Shown here piece after piece: positions 1 to 8,698 of a stretch of 64,000 nt of DNA. The first letter of the stretch is position 1, and each line of letters begins with the position of its first letter. A model generated the notes under the pieces. It saw nothing but the letters and a program-made list of their open reading frames with translations. It was not told where the DNA came from and made no database searches. The stretch covers positions 1-64,000 of the forward strand of contig CAVSDH010000008.1 of the NCBI GenBank assembly GCA_963726765.1, written 5' to 3'. A program made the position numbers and the translations under genes. Source of the stretch: CAIWHR01 sp963726765 (GTDB lineage Bacteria > Pseudomonadota > Gammaproteobacteria > Burkholderiales > Casimicrobiaceae).

Positions 1-526
1 CCCACTGCACGGTGACGAGGGCCGCGATGACCTTGCCGGTGCCCTGACCCAGCACGGCGATCAGGATCAGCGCGATCAGGATCGCCGGGAACGAGAGCTG
101 GATGTCGACGACGCGCATGACGAGCGACTCGGTGCGGCCGCCGAAATAGGCTGCCGGCAGGCCTGCCGCGAGACCGATGACGAGCGCCAGCACCGTGGCG
201 ACGACGCCCACGCCGAGGCTGATGCGCAGTCCATAGAGGATCGCCGACAGCATGTCGCGCCCCTGATCGTCGGTGCCCAGCCAGAAAGTGCCACCCGACG
301 GCGTGCTCGATCCCGGCGGCAGCCGACTGTCCATCACGTCGAGCTGCGCGAGGTCGTACGGATTCTGCGGCGAGATGGCCGGTGCGAAGAGCGCGAGGAT
401 CAGGATGACGCCGAGCAGCGCGAGCCCGAACACGGCGACCGGATTCGCGCAGAAGTCCGATACGATGCGCCGGAACGGGGTCTCGACCGCACGAATGGGT
501 GCCGCAACCGAAGTAACGCTCGCCAC
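1..526 (-). CDS. ABC transporter permease, DppC/OppC type (partial, runs off left edge)
   Basis: This is the inner-membrane permease that pairs with the DppB-type permease upstream in a dipeptide/oligopeptide/opine-class importer. The N-terminal 175 or so residues are present. They show a cytoplasmic lead, a first hydrophobic segment around residues 27-45, and then the conserved LGTDDQGRDMLS motif (about residues 85-96) typical of OppC/DppC proteins. The family is usually 280-300 residues, so about 40% is missing beyond base 1. The start is a GTG at 526-524, preceded by a GGGGGT Shine-Dalgarno-like run inside the end of the preceding gene. The two genes are separated by only 4 bases, which implies translational coupling. 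The family assignment is strong. The substrate cannot be read from the permease. Confidence 0.88.
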   Translation of the reverse strand, partial: MASVTSVAAPIRAVETPFRRIVSDFCANPVAVFGLALLGVILILALFAPAISPQNPYDLAQLDVMDSRLPPGSSTPSGGTFWLGTDDQGRDMLSAILYGLRISLGVGVVATVLALVIGLAAGLPAAYFGGRTESLVMRVVDIQLSFPAILIALILIAVLGQGTGKVIAALVTVQW

Positions 527-530
527 GGCA

Positions 531-1511
531 CTACCCCCTGCTTTCGGTCAGGCGCACGCGCGGATCGAGCGCCGAATAGAGCACGTCGACGGCGAGGTTG
601 ATCGCGATGAAAAAGGTGACGATGACAAGCAGGTAGGCGACGATCACGGGTCGGTCGAGCACGCCGATCGAGTCGATCAGGAGCTTTCCCATGCCCGGCC
701 ATGCGAACACGCTCTCGGTCACGATGGCGAACGCGATCAGCGCGCCGAACTGGAGACCGATGACCGTGACGATCGGAATCAGGATGTTGCGCAGCACGTG
801 GACGCCGATCACGCGCGAATTGGAAAGGCCCTTTGCCCGCGCGAACTTGACGTAATCCTGCAGCAAGGCCTCGTGCGCGCCCGAGCGCGTCAGGCGGATC
901 AGCAGCGCGACGTTGAAGAGCGCGAGGTTGGTGGCGGGCATCACGAGGTGCCGCAGGCCGTCGACCGACAGGAACGACACGGGAACGAGTCCGAACAGCA
1001 GCGTGGTCGGGCCGCGGCCGTTCGAGGGAAGCCAGCCCAGCATCACGGAAAACACCATGATCATCATGAGGCCCACCCAGAACGTGGGCAGCGAAAATCC
1101 GAGGATCGAGCCCGTCATGATGGTTCTTCCCGCGACGCCGTTCGGCCGCAATCCCGCCCAAAGGCCCAGAGGGATTCCGAGCACGACGGCGATCACCATG
1201 GCCGTGGACGCGAGTTCAAGCGTGGCGGGCATGCGCTCGAGAATGAGGCCCAGCGCCGACGTGCTGTGCACGAACGAACGGCCGAGGTCGCCGTGCAGCA
1301 CGCCGCCGAGAAACGTGAAGTACTGCTCCCACATCGGCTTGTCGAGACCGAGGGCCGCAATGGCCCGCTCGCGGTCGATCTGGTCCGCCTGCGGGTTGAT
1401 CAGAATGTCGATCGGATTGCCGATCGCATAGACGCCCGCGAACACCAGCATCGACATCACGACGAGGACGACGACGCTCTGCAGGCTGCGGCGGATGATG
1501 TAGACGAGCAT
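531..1511 (-). CDS. ABC transporter permease, DppB/OppB type
   Basis: This is a 326-residue inner-membrane permease of a peptide/opine/nickel-class ABC importer. It begins with the typical N-terminal signature of the family (MLVYIIRRSLQSVVVLVVMS), has about six membrane segments, and carries the near-universal WPGMGKLLIDS motif around residue 275 after the EAA-loop region (LRNILIPIVTVIGLQFGALI). Length is normal for the family. It lies between the binding protein gene (58 bp of non-coding sequence plus a hairpin) and the DppC-type permease. The ATPase genes are not in the window and probably lie beyond the left edge. Confidence 0.93.
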   Translation of the reverse strand: MLVYIIRRSLQSVVVLVVMSMLVFAGVYAIGNPIDILINPQADQIDRERAIAALGLDKPMWEQYFTFLGGVLHGDLGRSFVHSTSALGLILERMPATLELASTAMVIAVVLGIPLGLWAGLRPNGVAGRTIMTGSILGFSLPTFWVGLMMIMVFSVMLGWLPSNGRGPTTLLFGLVPVSFLSVDGLRHLVMPATNLALFNVALLIRLTRSGAHEALLQDYVKFARAKGLSNSRVIGVHVLRNILIPIVTVIGLQFGALIAFAIVTESVFAWPGMGKLLIDSIGVLDRPVIVAYLLVIVTFFIAINLAVDVLYSALDPRVRLTESRG

Positions 1512-1537
1512 GGTCTAGCAAGGCCCCAAAACGCAAA

Positions 1538-1563
1538 CGGCGGCCGGAACCTCCCGACCGCCG
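1538..1563 (-). terminator. Intra-operon hairpin after the peptide-type binding protein gene
   Basis: The arms CGGCGG...CCGCCG form a GC-rich stem between the binding protein stop codon and the DppB-type permease. On the minus strand it is followed by a TTTGCGTTTT tract. It is weak as a full terminator. It more plausibly attenuates readthrough or protects the 3' end of the binding protein message. Similar hairpins follow the three other binding protein genes in this window. Confidence 0.5.
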
Positions 1564-1582
1564 CCCAGTCAGCTCGCGTCCG

Positions 1583-3169
1583 TCATCCCTTGACCGGACG
1601 GAACTGGAACGCGAGCGTGTATTCGTCGGTGCGCGGCGTGTACGCGACGTTCTTCGTCGTCGCCCAGATCGTGAACTGGAAGTGGATTGGCATGATCCCG
1701 AGATCCTCCATCGCGAGCCTGGTCGCGTTCTGCAGCATGATGCTCCGGTTCTCGTCGTTGACCTGCTGCAGCGCCTGTTCGATCAGATAGTCGACCTTGA
1801 CGTTGCTGTAGCGGCCCCAGTTCACCGCCCCAAGACCCTTGTCGCGGTTGAACGTCGCGAGGAGCGAGCGCAACGGGCTCGACGCCTCGCCGGTGGAAGC
1901 GCCCCAGCCCACCATGTGAAAGCTGAATTCCTGCTTCGCGGCGCGCCCCGAATACGGGCCCATCGGCGCGGTCTCGACCTTGGCCGCGATACCGATCCGC
2001 GCCAGCATCTGCGCGACGGCCTGCACGATCTTCTCGTCGTTCACGTAGCGTCCCGATGGACCATGGATCGTGATGTTGAAGCCGTCCGGATAGCCGGCCT
2101 CGGCGAGGAGCTTCTTCGCGCCGTCTGGATCGAACGCTTCAGCCTTGAGTCCCGGAACATGGCCGAACAACTTTTCCGACACGAGTTGGCCCGAGGGTAT
2201 CGCCTGCCCCTCCATCACGCGGTCGGCGATCGCCGGCCTGTTGATCGCCTTGGAGATCGCACGCCGGACGCGGACGTCGAGCAGCGGGTTCCTGTCCATC
2301 GGCTTGCCCGCCTTGTCGGTGATGAACGGGCTCGAGCGCGTCAGATGGTCGAAATTGAAATAGATCACGCGGTGCGAGATCTTGGAGGTCACCGTGAACT
2401 TCGGGTCGCCCTTTATGCGCACGAGGTCCGCCGTAGGCGGCTGCTCGATCGCGTCGACGTCGTGCGACAGCAGCGCCGCCACGCGTGCCGACTCGTTCTT
2501 GATGATCTTGAACGTGACCTTGTCCCACGGCGACTTGTCGCCCCAGTAGCTGTCGTTGCGGACGAGGTCGATGCGGTCGCCGGACGTGTACTTGACCAGC
2601 TTGTAGCGCCCGGTGCCGATGGCCGCCTTGCCGCTGTTGAAGTCTTCGGTCGAGGCGCCCGCCGCCACCTTCTTCGACACGATGTAGATCGTCGACAGGT
2701 CGTTGGGCGCAAGCGGGTAGGGTGCGGCGTACTTGAAGCGGATCGTGTAGGGGTCGACGATCTCCTTCGCGACGATCGCCTTCGTGTACGCGGAGAACGG
2801 ACCCGGGCTGTTCGGCACGTTCGGCACGCGGTCGAGCGAAAACACGACGTCCTCGGCGGTGAGTTCGCTTCCGTCCGTGAACTTGACGCCCTTGCGCAGC
2901 TTGAACTCCCACGTCTTGTCGTCGATCGTCTTCCACGACGTCGCGAGCCCCGGGATCATCTTCGAATCGGGATCCATCTGTACCAGCTTGTCGAAAATAT
3001 GCTCGGCGACGTTGTTGTTGGGAAACAGGTTGAAGAAGTGCGGATCGATCGACGTGACGTCGGCCGCGACCGCGATTCTGAGGTCGGCCCCCGCGGCCGG
3101 CGGCGCCAGCACGAGCGTCGCGGCAGCGGCGGCGATGAAAAGGGCTCGGCGTAGCGGCAGGTTGCTCAT
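1583..3169 (-). CDS. ABC transporter substrate-binding protein, family 5 (DppA/OppA-like)
   Basis: This is a periplasmic solute receptor of 528 residues from the SBP_bac_5 family, which bind peptides, opines, nickel or similar solutes. The start at 3169 is chosen because it has a GAGGTCC ribosome site and opens with a clean signal peptide (MSNLPLRRALFIAAAAATLVL, ending near PPAAGA). Family features include a TDGSELTAEDVVFSLDR segment near residue 105, typical of this family. It is the first gene of the transporter unit and is followed by a hairpin and two permeases. The FAH-family gene 137 bp upstream is on the same strand. Substrate is unknown. The length favours peptide-like or opine-like ligands over nickel. 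Confidence 0.92.
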   Translation of the reverse strand: MSNLPLRRALFIAAAAATLVLAPPAAGADLRIAVAADVTSIDPHFFNLFPNNNVAEHIFDKLVQMDPDSKMIPGLATSWKTIDDKTWEFKLRKGVKFTDGSELTAEDVVFSLDRVPNVPNSPGPFSAYTKAIVAKEIVDPYTIRFKYAAPYPLAPNDLSTIYIVSKKVAAGASTEDFNSGKAAIGTGRYKLVKYTSGDRIDLVRNDSYWGDKSPWDKVTFKIIKNESARVAALLSHDVDAIEQPPTADLVRIKGDPKFTVTSKISHRVIYFNFDHLTRSSPFITDKAGKPMDRNPLLDVRVRRAISKAINRPAIADRVMEGQAIPSGQLVSEKLFGHVPGLKAEAFDPDGAKKLLAEAGYPDGFNITIHGPSGRYVNDEKIVQAVAQMLARIGIAAKVETAPMGPYSGRAAKQEFSFHMVGWGASTGEASSPLRSLLATFNRDKGLGAVNWGRYSNVKVDYLIEQALQQVNDENRSIMLQNATRLAMEDLGIMPIHFQFTIWATTKNVAYTPRTDEYTLAFQFRPVKG

Positions 3170-3306
3170 GAACGGACCTCGACTGCGCAGAAGTTGAAGA
3201 TGAAGGGTGCGCCGCTCCGAAAGGCGGGCAGGCGCGGCAGGGTCGTCGCGCAATCTATCGCGAAAGACGGGCCAGCGTCAAAACGACTTCCGTGGCGCGA
3301 GCGGAT

Positions 3307-4104
3307 TCAGACCACCTTCACGCGAATGTCCGGCAAACCATCGATGTGCGCGTCCATGATGTCGCCCCTCACCACCGGGCCGACGTTCTCGGGCGTGCCG
3401 CTGTAGATGATGTCGCCCGGCATCAGCTCGAAGGCTTTCGAGAGGTTGGCGACCTGCTCCGCGACGTTCCAGATCATCTGGCTCAGGTTGGCATTCTGCT
3501 TGGTCGCGCCGTTGACCTTGAGCCAGATCGACCCCTGGCTCAAGTGGCCGGTCTTCGCCACCGGCTGCAGCAGTCCCAGCACTGCCGAATGGTCGAAGCT
3601 CTTGCCGATCTCCCATGGCTTCTTCTCGTCGCCCATTGCGCGCTGCAGGTCGCGCCGGGTCATGTCGAGTCCGACGGTGTAGGCCATCACGAGATCGAGC
3701 GCCCGGTCGACCGGCACCTCGCGGCCGCCCTTGCCCAGCGCGGCGACGAGCTCCACCTCGTAATGGTAGTTCTTGGTCAGCGTCGGATACGGGTGGTCGA
3801 TCGTTTCGCCTGGAGGAGCGAGTTGGATGGCGTCCGTGGGCTTCTGGAAAAAGAACGGCGGCTCGCGATTCGGATCGGAGCCCATCTCGCGCGCATGGGC
3901 AGCGTAGTTGCGGCCGATGCAGTAGATGCGGCGGACCGGAAACGCCTCGCCGGTGCCCGCGATGGGAATGAACGTCTGGGGCACGACGAATGGCGTGCGC
4001 GCCTGCGACTGCCCCGACGCGTTGCCCGCCGCGCCGGTGGCTCCCCCTGCTACGAGCATCGCGGCGGTCTTCAGCACTTCACGGCGCTGGTTCCTGTTCA
4101 TCAA
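3307..4104 (-). CDS. Fumarylacetoacetate hydrolase family protein with Tat-like leader
   Basis: This 265-residue protein has a single FAH/HpaG-type domain. The core shows the conserved CIGRNYAAHAREMG opening (about residue 61), the acidic metal-binding strand YHYEVELVAALG (about 113), the FQKPTDA loop and SGTPENVGPV near the end. Members hydrolyse or isomerise C-C bonds in beta-diketo acids with a divalent metal. The unusual part is the N-terminus: residues 5-28 read as a twin-arginine-like leader (NQRREVLKTAA followed by a small, Gly/Ala-rich hydrophobic stretch), which would send a normally cytosolic fold to the periplasm. The gene sits between a secreted YwqK-like protein and a periplasmic binding protein. 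The exact reaction is unknown. Confidence 0.85.
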   Translation of the reverse strand: MMNRNQRREVLKTAAMLVAGGATGAAGNASGQSQARTPFVVPQTFIPIAGTGEAFPVRRIYCIGRNYAAHAREMGSDPNREPPFFFQKPTDAIQLAPPGETIDHPYPTLTKNYHYEVELVAALGKGGREVPVDRALDLVMAYTVGLDMTRRDLQRAMGDEKKPWEIGKSFDHSAVLGLLQPVAKTGHLSQGSIWLKVNGATKQNANLSQMIWNVAEQVANLSKAFELMPGDIIYSGTPENVGPVVRGDIMDAHIDGLPDIRVKVV

Positions 4105-4134
4105 ACCTCCCTCCTCGACGTGGGTCCGTCCGGA

Positions 4135-4696
4135 TCACTCGCACTTCGGGCGATGGTCCGAGACGAGCGCTTCTAGCGTAGCGTAAAACCGCTCGTCGGT
4201 GACGAGATCGCGCGCGGCCATCTCTCGCGCCTCGGCTTCAGGCAGCGGCGCCCCGGTTTCGTCCCACGCGCGCGCGGCGACGAGTTCGCCGCGTTCGTAG
4301 CGAAGCACGGCCCTCGGGTTGCCGTTCGGGTGCCACGACCGCTTCTCGCCGTGCAACCGGTCCTCGACGTACGTAGCCTCCGACTTGCGCGCAGGGTCGG
4401 CGCGCGGCGCGGGCGGCGTGTACCAGAGCGCGATCGTCCCGGCCTTGCGCTCGACATCGTAGGGAACGACCGCGACACGGGCGCCACGCTTCGGACCAGA
4501 ACACGAACGTGCCGGTTCGCCGGCCTTTCGCGAAGGCGCCCGCCACGCGCAGTCGCCCGTCGTCTCCGCGCAGGAGATACGCGCCATTGGGCTCGCCGTC
4601 GCGGCATGCCCCCTCGACGACCAGGCCGCCCGACGCCACTGCCGGAAGCGCAAGTGCGCCCAGCGCAAAGACGAGCCACCGCGACCACCGGACCAC
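4135..4696 (-). CDS. YwqK/MORN-like secreted protein (frameshifted)
   Basis: Two overlapping frames join into one product of about 186 residues. The first frame, from a GTG at 4696 just after the livM stop, gives a signal peptide (WSRWLVFALGALALPAVASG) and a toggle-repeat segment with GEPNGAYLLRGDDGRL. The second frame continues with VVPYDVERKAGT and the repeat DRLHGEKRSWHPNGNPRAVL. These G-x-x-x-G-x-W/Y-x-x-x-x-x-NG repeats are typical of YwqK/MORN-like proteins, sometimes annotated as antitoxin-like without good evidence. The frame switch lies near 4490, where the coding sense moves by one base. A sequencing indel is as likely as real decay. Function is unknown. It sits at the end of the liv operon. 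Confidence 0.6.
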
Positions 4697-4701
4697 GACG
4701 T

Positions 4702-5706
4702 TCAGCGGCGCGCCGCCCACCATGCGCCGAGCTCGCCGACGATGCCGCGCCGGAACGCGAGCACGCAGACGACGAAGATGACGCCGGTGATGATCGTGAC
4801 CCATTGGCCGAATGGGGCAAGGTAGTTTTCGAGCGCGACGATGATGAAGGCGCCGAACACCGGCCCGAAGACCGTTCCCATGCCGCCCAGCAGCGTCATG
4901 AGCACGACTTCGCCCGACGTCGACCAGTGCACGTCGTTGAGCGCGGCCAGCTGGAAAACGATCGCCTTCGTCGCGCCGGCGAGGCCGGCCAGCGTCGCCG
5001 ACAGGATGAAGGCAATGAGCTTGTAACGGTCGGCGTCGTACCCGAGCGAGATCGCGCGCGGCTCGTTCTCCTTGATCGCTTTCAGCACGTGCCCGAAAGG
5101 CGAATGGATCACGCGATGGATGAACAGGAACGCCGACACGAAGATCGCCATCACGAGGTAATACATCGCGAACGACGGATGCGTCGCCCCCGGATTGCTC
5201 GGATCCACCGGATCGCGCAGATCGACGAGACCGAAAAGCGCGCCGCGCGGTACGGACTGGATCCCGTCCTCGCCGTGCGTGAACGGCGTCTGCAGGTAGA
5301 AGAAGTACACCATCTGCGCCATCGCCAGCGTGATCATCGCGAAGTAGATCCCCTGGCGGCGGATGGCCAGCGCCCCGACCACGATGCCGAGCAGCGCCGC
5401 TGCGCCGGTTCCGAACAGGATCGCGACTTCGGGCGTCATGCCCCATGACTTTGCCGCATACGCCGAGACGTAGCCGGCCGTGCCGAGGAACATCGCGTGC
5501 CCGAACGACAACAGGCCGCCGAAGCCGAGCAGCAGGTTGAAGGCGCAGGCAAAGAGCGCGAAGCACATCGCCTTCATCACGAAAACCGGATAGAAGCCGA
5601 CGAGCGGCGCAACGGCGAGCATCGCCGTCATCACCGAAAGGCCAACGGCGAAGCCGTGGCCCGCGAGGCGCGCACCCGCGGAATTCGGCGGCGGCGCGGC
5701 AACCAT
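4702..5706 (-). CDS. livM: Branched-chain amino acid-type ABC permease LivM
   Basis: This 334-residue inner-membrane permease belongs to the HAAT/LIV class. It contains the LLGFGGLLSFGHAMFLGTAGY motif near residue 60, which is diagnostic of LivM, and ends with the family-typical GGMGTVFGPVFGAFI stretch and ITGVIFVVCVLAFRRGIVGE. The ATG at 5706 overlaps the livH stop in a TGATG arrangement, so the two permeases are translationally coupled. The ligand could be a branched-chain amino acid, an amide, urea or an aromatic acid. The permease does not decide this. Confidence 0.95.
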   Translation of the reverse strand: MVAAPPPNSAGARLAGHGFAVGLSVMTAMLAVAPLVGFYPVFVMKAMCFALFACAFNLLLGFGGLLSFGHAMFLGTAGYVSAYAAKSWGMTPEVAILFGTGAAALLGIVVGALAIRRQGIYFAMITLAMAQMVYFFYLQTPFTHGEDGIQSVPRGALFGLVDLRDPVDPSNPGATHPSFAMYYLVMAIFVSAFLFIHRVIHSPFGHVLKAIKENEPRAISLGYDADRYKLIAFILSATLAGLAGATKAIVFQLAALNDVHWSTSGEVVLMTLLGGMGTVFGPVFGAFIIVALENYLAPFGQWVTIITGVIFVVCVLAFRRGIVGELGAWWAARR

Positions 5707-6590
5707 CAGCGCTCCCGCCCGAAGAGCCCGGCAGGCTTGAACAGCAACACGACCACCATCACCACGAAGATCACCGTGTTCGACGCTTCGGGATAGAACA
5801 CCTTGGTCAGTCCCTCGACGACCCCGAGGCCGAAACCGGTCAGGATCGAACCCATGATCGACCCCATGCCGCCGATGACAACGACGGCGAACACGACGAT
5901 GATTATGTCGGCGCCCATGAGCGGATTGACCTGGTAGATCGGCGCCGCCATCACGCCGGCCAGCGCCGCAAGACCGACGCCGAAACCGTAGGTCAGCGTG
6001 ATCATCCGCGGGACGTTGATGCCCATGGCCTGCACGAGTGCCGGGTTTTCGGTCGCAGCGCGCAGGTACGCCCCGAGCCGCGTGCGTTCGATGACGAACC
6101 ACGTCGCGAGGCACACGATGAACGACGCGACGATCACCCATGCACGGTACTTCGGCAGGAACATGAAACCCAGATTGATGCCGCCCGAGAGCTCGGCGGG
6201 GATCTGGTACGGCAACCCGGACGAGCCGAACTCGTTGCGGAACAATCCCTGGATGATGAGCGCGAGGCCGAACGTCAGCAGCAGCCCGTAAAGATGGTCG
6301 AGCCGGTACAGCCGCGCCAGCATCGTGCGCTCGACGATCATGCCGAACGCGCCGACAGCGACCGGCGTCACCGCGAGCGCCCACCAGTAGCCGACGCCCA
6401 GCTTGGTCAGCAGGAACCATGCGCAGAACGCACCCATCATGTACTGCGCGCCATGGGTGAAATTGATGATGTTGAGGAGCCCGAAGATCACGGCGAGCCC
6501 GAGCGACAGCATCGCGTAGAACGAGCCGTTGATGAGCCCGATCAGCAGCTGGCCGAACAGCGCCTGCGTGGGAATGCCGAAGATTTCCAT
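5706..6590 (-). CDS. livH: Branched-chain amino acid-type ABC permease LivH
   Basis: This 294-residue LivH permease has the signature SLGLAVIFGLLNIINFTHGA near residue 28 and the GGMGSIMGSILTGFGLGVVEG loop near residue 240, which contacts the LivG/LivF ATPases in this family. Length is normal. It lies 70 bp downstream of the binding protein gene, separated by a perfect GC-rich hairpin, and overlaps livM. Confidence 0.95.
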   Translation of the reverse strand: MEIFGIPTQALFGQLLIGLINGSFYAMLSLGLAVIFGLLNIINFTHGAQYMMGAFCAWFLLTKLGVGYWWALAVTPVAVGAFGMIVERTMLARLYRLDHLYGLLLTFGLALIIQGLFRNEFGSSGLPYQIPAELSGGINLGFMFLPKYRAWVIVASFIVCLATWFVIERTRLGAYLRAATENPALVQAMGINVPRMITLTYGFGVGLAALAGVMAAPIYQVNPLMGADIIIVVFAVVVIGGMGSIMGSILTGFGLGVVEGLTKVFYPEASNTVIFVVMVVVLLFKPAGLFGRER

Positions 6591-6620
6591 GGTCTAGGAT
6601 GGCCCCGTCCCGAGGCCCCT

Positions 6621-6644
6621 GCCCTCTCGCGGGCGCGAGAGGGC
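6621..6644 (-). terminator. Perfect hairpin between the liv binding protein gene and livH
   Basis: GCCCTCTCGC and GCGAGAGGGC form a perfect 10-bp stem around a 4-base loop, in the 70-bp gap between the binding protein stop and livH. No T-tract follows, so it is not a classic intrinsic terminator. It is better read as an mRNA-stabilising or attenuating element that favours high binding protein expression. Confidence 0.55.
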
Positions 6645-6660
6645 GGAGGGCGGGCCGAAT

Positions 6661-7875
6661 CTACTTAACTAGGGGGCACTCGCCATCCTTCAACGGGCGG
6701 AACGCCTGGTCCGCCGGAATCGTCGCGCGGACCTTGTAGTAGTCCCACGGACCTTTCGACTCGGACGGCTTCTTGACCTCGACGAGGTACGCAGGATGGA
6801 TCTTGCGGCCGTCGACGCGGATCGAGCCCTTGCCGAACAGCGGATCGTCGGTCGGCATCTCTTTCATCTTGGCGATCACCTTGGTGCCGTCGTCGCTCTT
6901 CAGCGCCTCCACCGCCTTGAGGTAATGCAGCACGGCCGAGTAGACGCCGGCATGGACCATCGTCGGATAGATGCCCTTGTCCAGCGCGGAAAAGCGCTTC
7001 GCGAACGCGCGCGACGGGTCGTTCTGGTCCCAGTAGAAGGTGTTGGTGACGATGAGGCCCTGCGCGGTCGGCAAGCCGAGCGCATGAATGTCGGTGAGGA
7101 ACACGAGAAGCCCGGCGAGGTTCTGCCCGCCCTTGACGATCCCGAATTCCGCCGCCTGCTTGATCGAGTTCGTCGTGTCGCCGCCCGCGTTCGCGAGCCC
7201 GATGATCTTGGCCTTCGACGATTGCGCCTGCAGGAGGAACGAGCTGAAGTCCTGCGTGTTGAGCGGCGCACGCACCTTGCCCAGCACCTTGCCGCCGTTC
7301 TTCAGCACGACCGCCTCGGTGTCGCGCTCGAGCGCGTGGCCGAACGCATAATCGGCGGTCAGGAAGAACCACGTGTCGCCACCGGATTTCACGGTCGCGC
7401 CGCCGGTGCCGTTGGCCAGCATCCACGTGTCGTAGGTCCAGTGGATCGTATTCGGCGAGCACGCCTTGCCGGTGAGGTCCGAGGACGCGGCGCCGGAGAC
7501 CAGAAACGCCTTGCCCTTGTCCTTGGTGATCTGGTTGACCGCGAGCGCGACGCCGGAATTCGGCACGTCGACGATCACGTCGACCTTGTCGACGTCGTAC
7601 CACTGGCGCGCAATGCTGGAACCGACGTCCGGTTTGTTCTGGTGATCCGCGGAGACCATTTCCACCTTGTAACCCCGCTTCTCGATGCCCGAATCCTCGA
7701 CCGCCAGCCTGGCCGCGACCACCGAGCCCGCGCCCGCAAGGTCCGTGTAGAGGCTCGACATGTCGGACAGCACGCCGATCTTGACGACGTTGTCCGAAAC
7801 CTGCGCCTGGGCGACACCTGCGCCCAGCGCGGTGGCAACTGCCAGTCCGACGAGAGTGCGTTTGAACAGTTTCAT
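6661..7875 (-). CDS. ABC transporter substrate-binding protein, LivK/Peripla_BP_6 type
   Basis: This is a 404-residue periplasmic receptor for the LIV-type importer. The start at 7875 has an AGGAGAAG ribosome site and a clear signal peptide (MKLFKRTLVGLAVATALGAG, cleaved near AQAQ). The mature N-terminus VVKIGVLSDMSSLYTDLAG is typical of Peripla_BP_6. The C-terminal part includes the DGRKIHPAYLVEVKKPSES segment common in betaproteobacterial members often annotated as receptors for branched-chain amino acids or aromatic acids. It sits between livF and livH. Ligand is unassigned. Confidence 0.93.
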   Translation of the reverse strand: MKLFKRTLVGLAVATALGAGVAQAQVSDNVVKIGVLSDMSSLYTDLAGAGSVVAARLAVEDSGIEKRGYKVEMVSADHQNKPDVGSSIARQWYDVDKVDVIVDVPNSGVALAVNQITKDKGKAFLVSGAASSDLTGKACSPNTIHWTYDTWMLANGTGGATVKSGGDTWFFLTADYAFGHALERDTEAVVLKNGGKVLGKVRAPLNTQDFSSFLLQAQSSKAKIIGLANAGGDTTNSIKQAAEFGIVKGGQNLAGLLVFLTDIHALGLPTAQGLIVTNTFYWDQNDPSRAFAKRFSALDKGIYPTMVHAGVYSAVLHYLKAVEALKSDDGTKVIAKMKEMPTDDPLFGKGSIRVDGRKIHPAYLVEVKKPSESKGPWDYYKVRATIPADQAFRPLKDGECPLVK

Positions 7876-7945
7876 TGCTTCTCCTGTGCGTTGTTGCAGA
7901 TGCGCGCCCTGACCCGGCGCGCCGATTCGTCGATACGGTGTGGTG

Positions 7946-8698
7946 TCAGACACCGAGGTAATCGTGAAGCTTGGCCATGTTCGCATCGAGCTCCGTGTTC
8001 GGAATCATGTCGACGACGCGGCCGTGGTCCATCACGTAGTGCCGGTCCGCAACCGTCGCCGCGAAGCGGAAGTTCTGCTCGACCAGCAGGATCGTGAATC
8101 CCTGCGCCTTCAGCTTCGCGATGGTCCGCCCGATCTGCTGGACGATCACCGGCGCCAGGCCTTCGGTCGGCTCGTCGAGCAGCAGGAGACGCGCCCCCGT
8201 CCTCAGAATCCGGCCGATCGCCAGCATCTGCTGCTCGCCGCCGGACAATTTCGTGCCCTGGCTCGCCAGCCGTTCGCGCAGGTTCGGAAACAGCTCGTAG
8301 ATCTGGTCGACGGAGAGGCCGCCGGATCGTACCTGCGGCGGCAGCATCAGGTTCTCCTTGACGTTCAGGCTGGCAAAGATCCCCCGCTCCTCGGGGCACC
8401 ACGCGATGCCCAGCCGGGCGATGCGATTCGACGCCATGCGGGCCGTCTCGCGACCCTCGAATGCGATCGATCCCTCGCGTCGCGGCACGACGCCCATGAT
8501 CGATTTCAGGGTCGTCGTCTTGCCGGCGCCGTTGCGCCCAAGCAGCGTGACGACCTCGCCAGCCGAGACGTCGAAGGTGACGCCATGAAGGACGTGCGAC
8601 TCCCCGTACCAGGCGTTGAGATCGCGGATGGCAAGGATCGGCGCGCCGGCTCCCGAGGTTGCGCCCGGCGCCACCGGAGCCGCGTGATCGTCAGGCAT
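7946..8698 (-). CDS. livF: LIV-type ABC transporter ATP-binding protein LivF
   Basis: This 250-residue cytoplasmic ATPase has Walker A GRNGAGKTTT near residue 50, signature LSGGEQQMLAIGR and Walker B LLLLDEPTEGLAP. The phrase DEPTEGLAPVIV is typical of LivF, distinguishing it from LivG. An N-terminal extension of about 20 residues (Ala/Pro/Gly-rich) precedes the nucleotide-binding domain. The start overlaps the livG stop by 8 bases. Confidence 0.95.
   Translation of the reverse strand: MPDDHAAPVAPGATSGAGAPILAIRDLNAWYGESHVLHGVTFDVSAGEVVTLLGRNGAGKTTTLKSIMGVVPRREGSIAFEGRETARMASNRIARLGIAWCPEERGIFASLNVKENLMLPPQVRSGGLSVDQIYELFPNLRERLASQGTKLSGGEQQMLAIGRILRTGARLLLLDEPTEGLAPVIVQQIGRTIAKLKAQGFTILLVEQNFRFAATVADRHYVMDHGRVVDMIPNTELDANMAKLHDYLGV

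Noticed and set aside
273..1790. Long open frame on the plus strand (505 codons)
   Set aside because: It lies opposite the peptide-type permease genes, is rich in Arg, His, Asp and Glu, and has no family motif. It is a high-GC antisense artefact.
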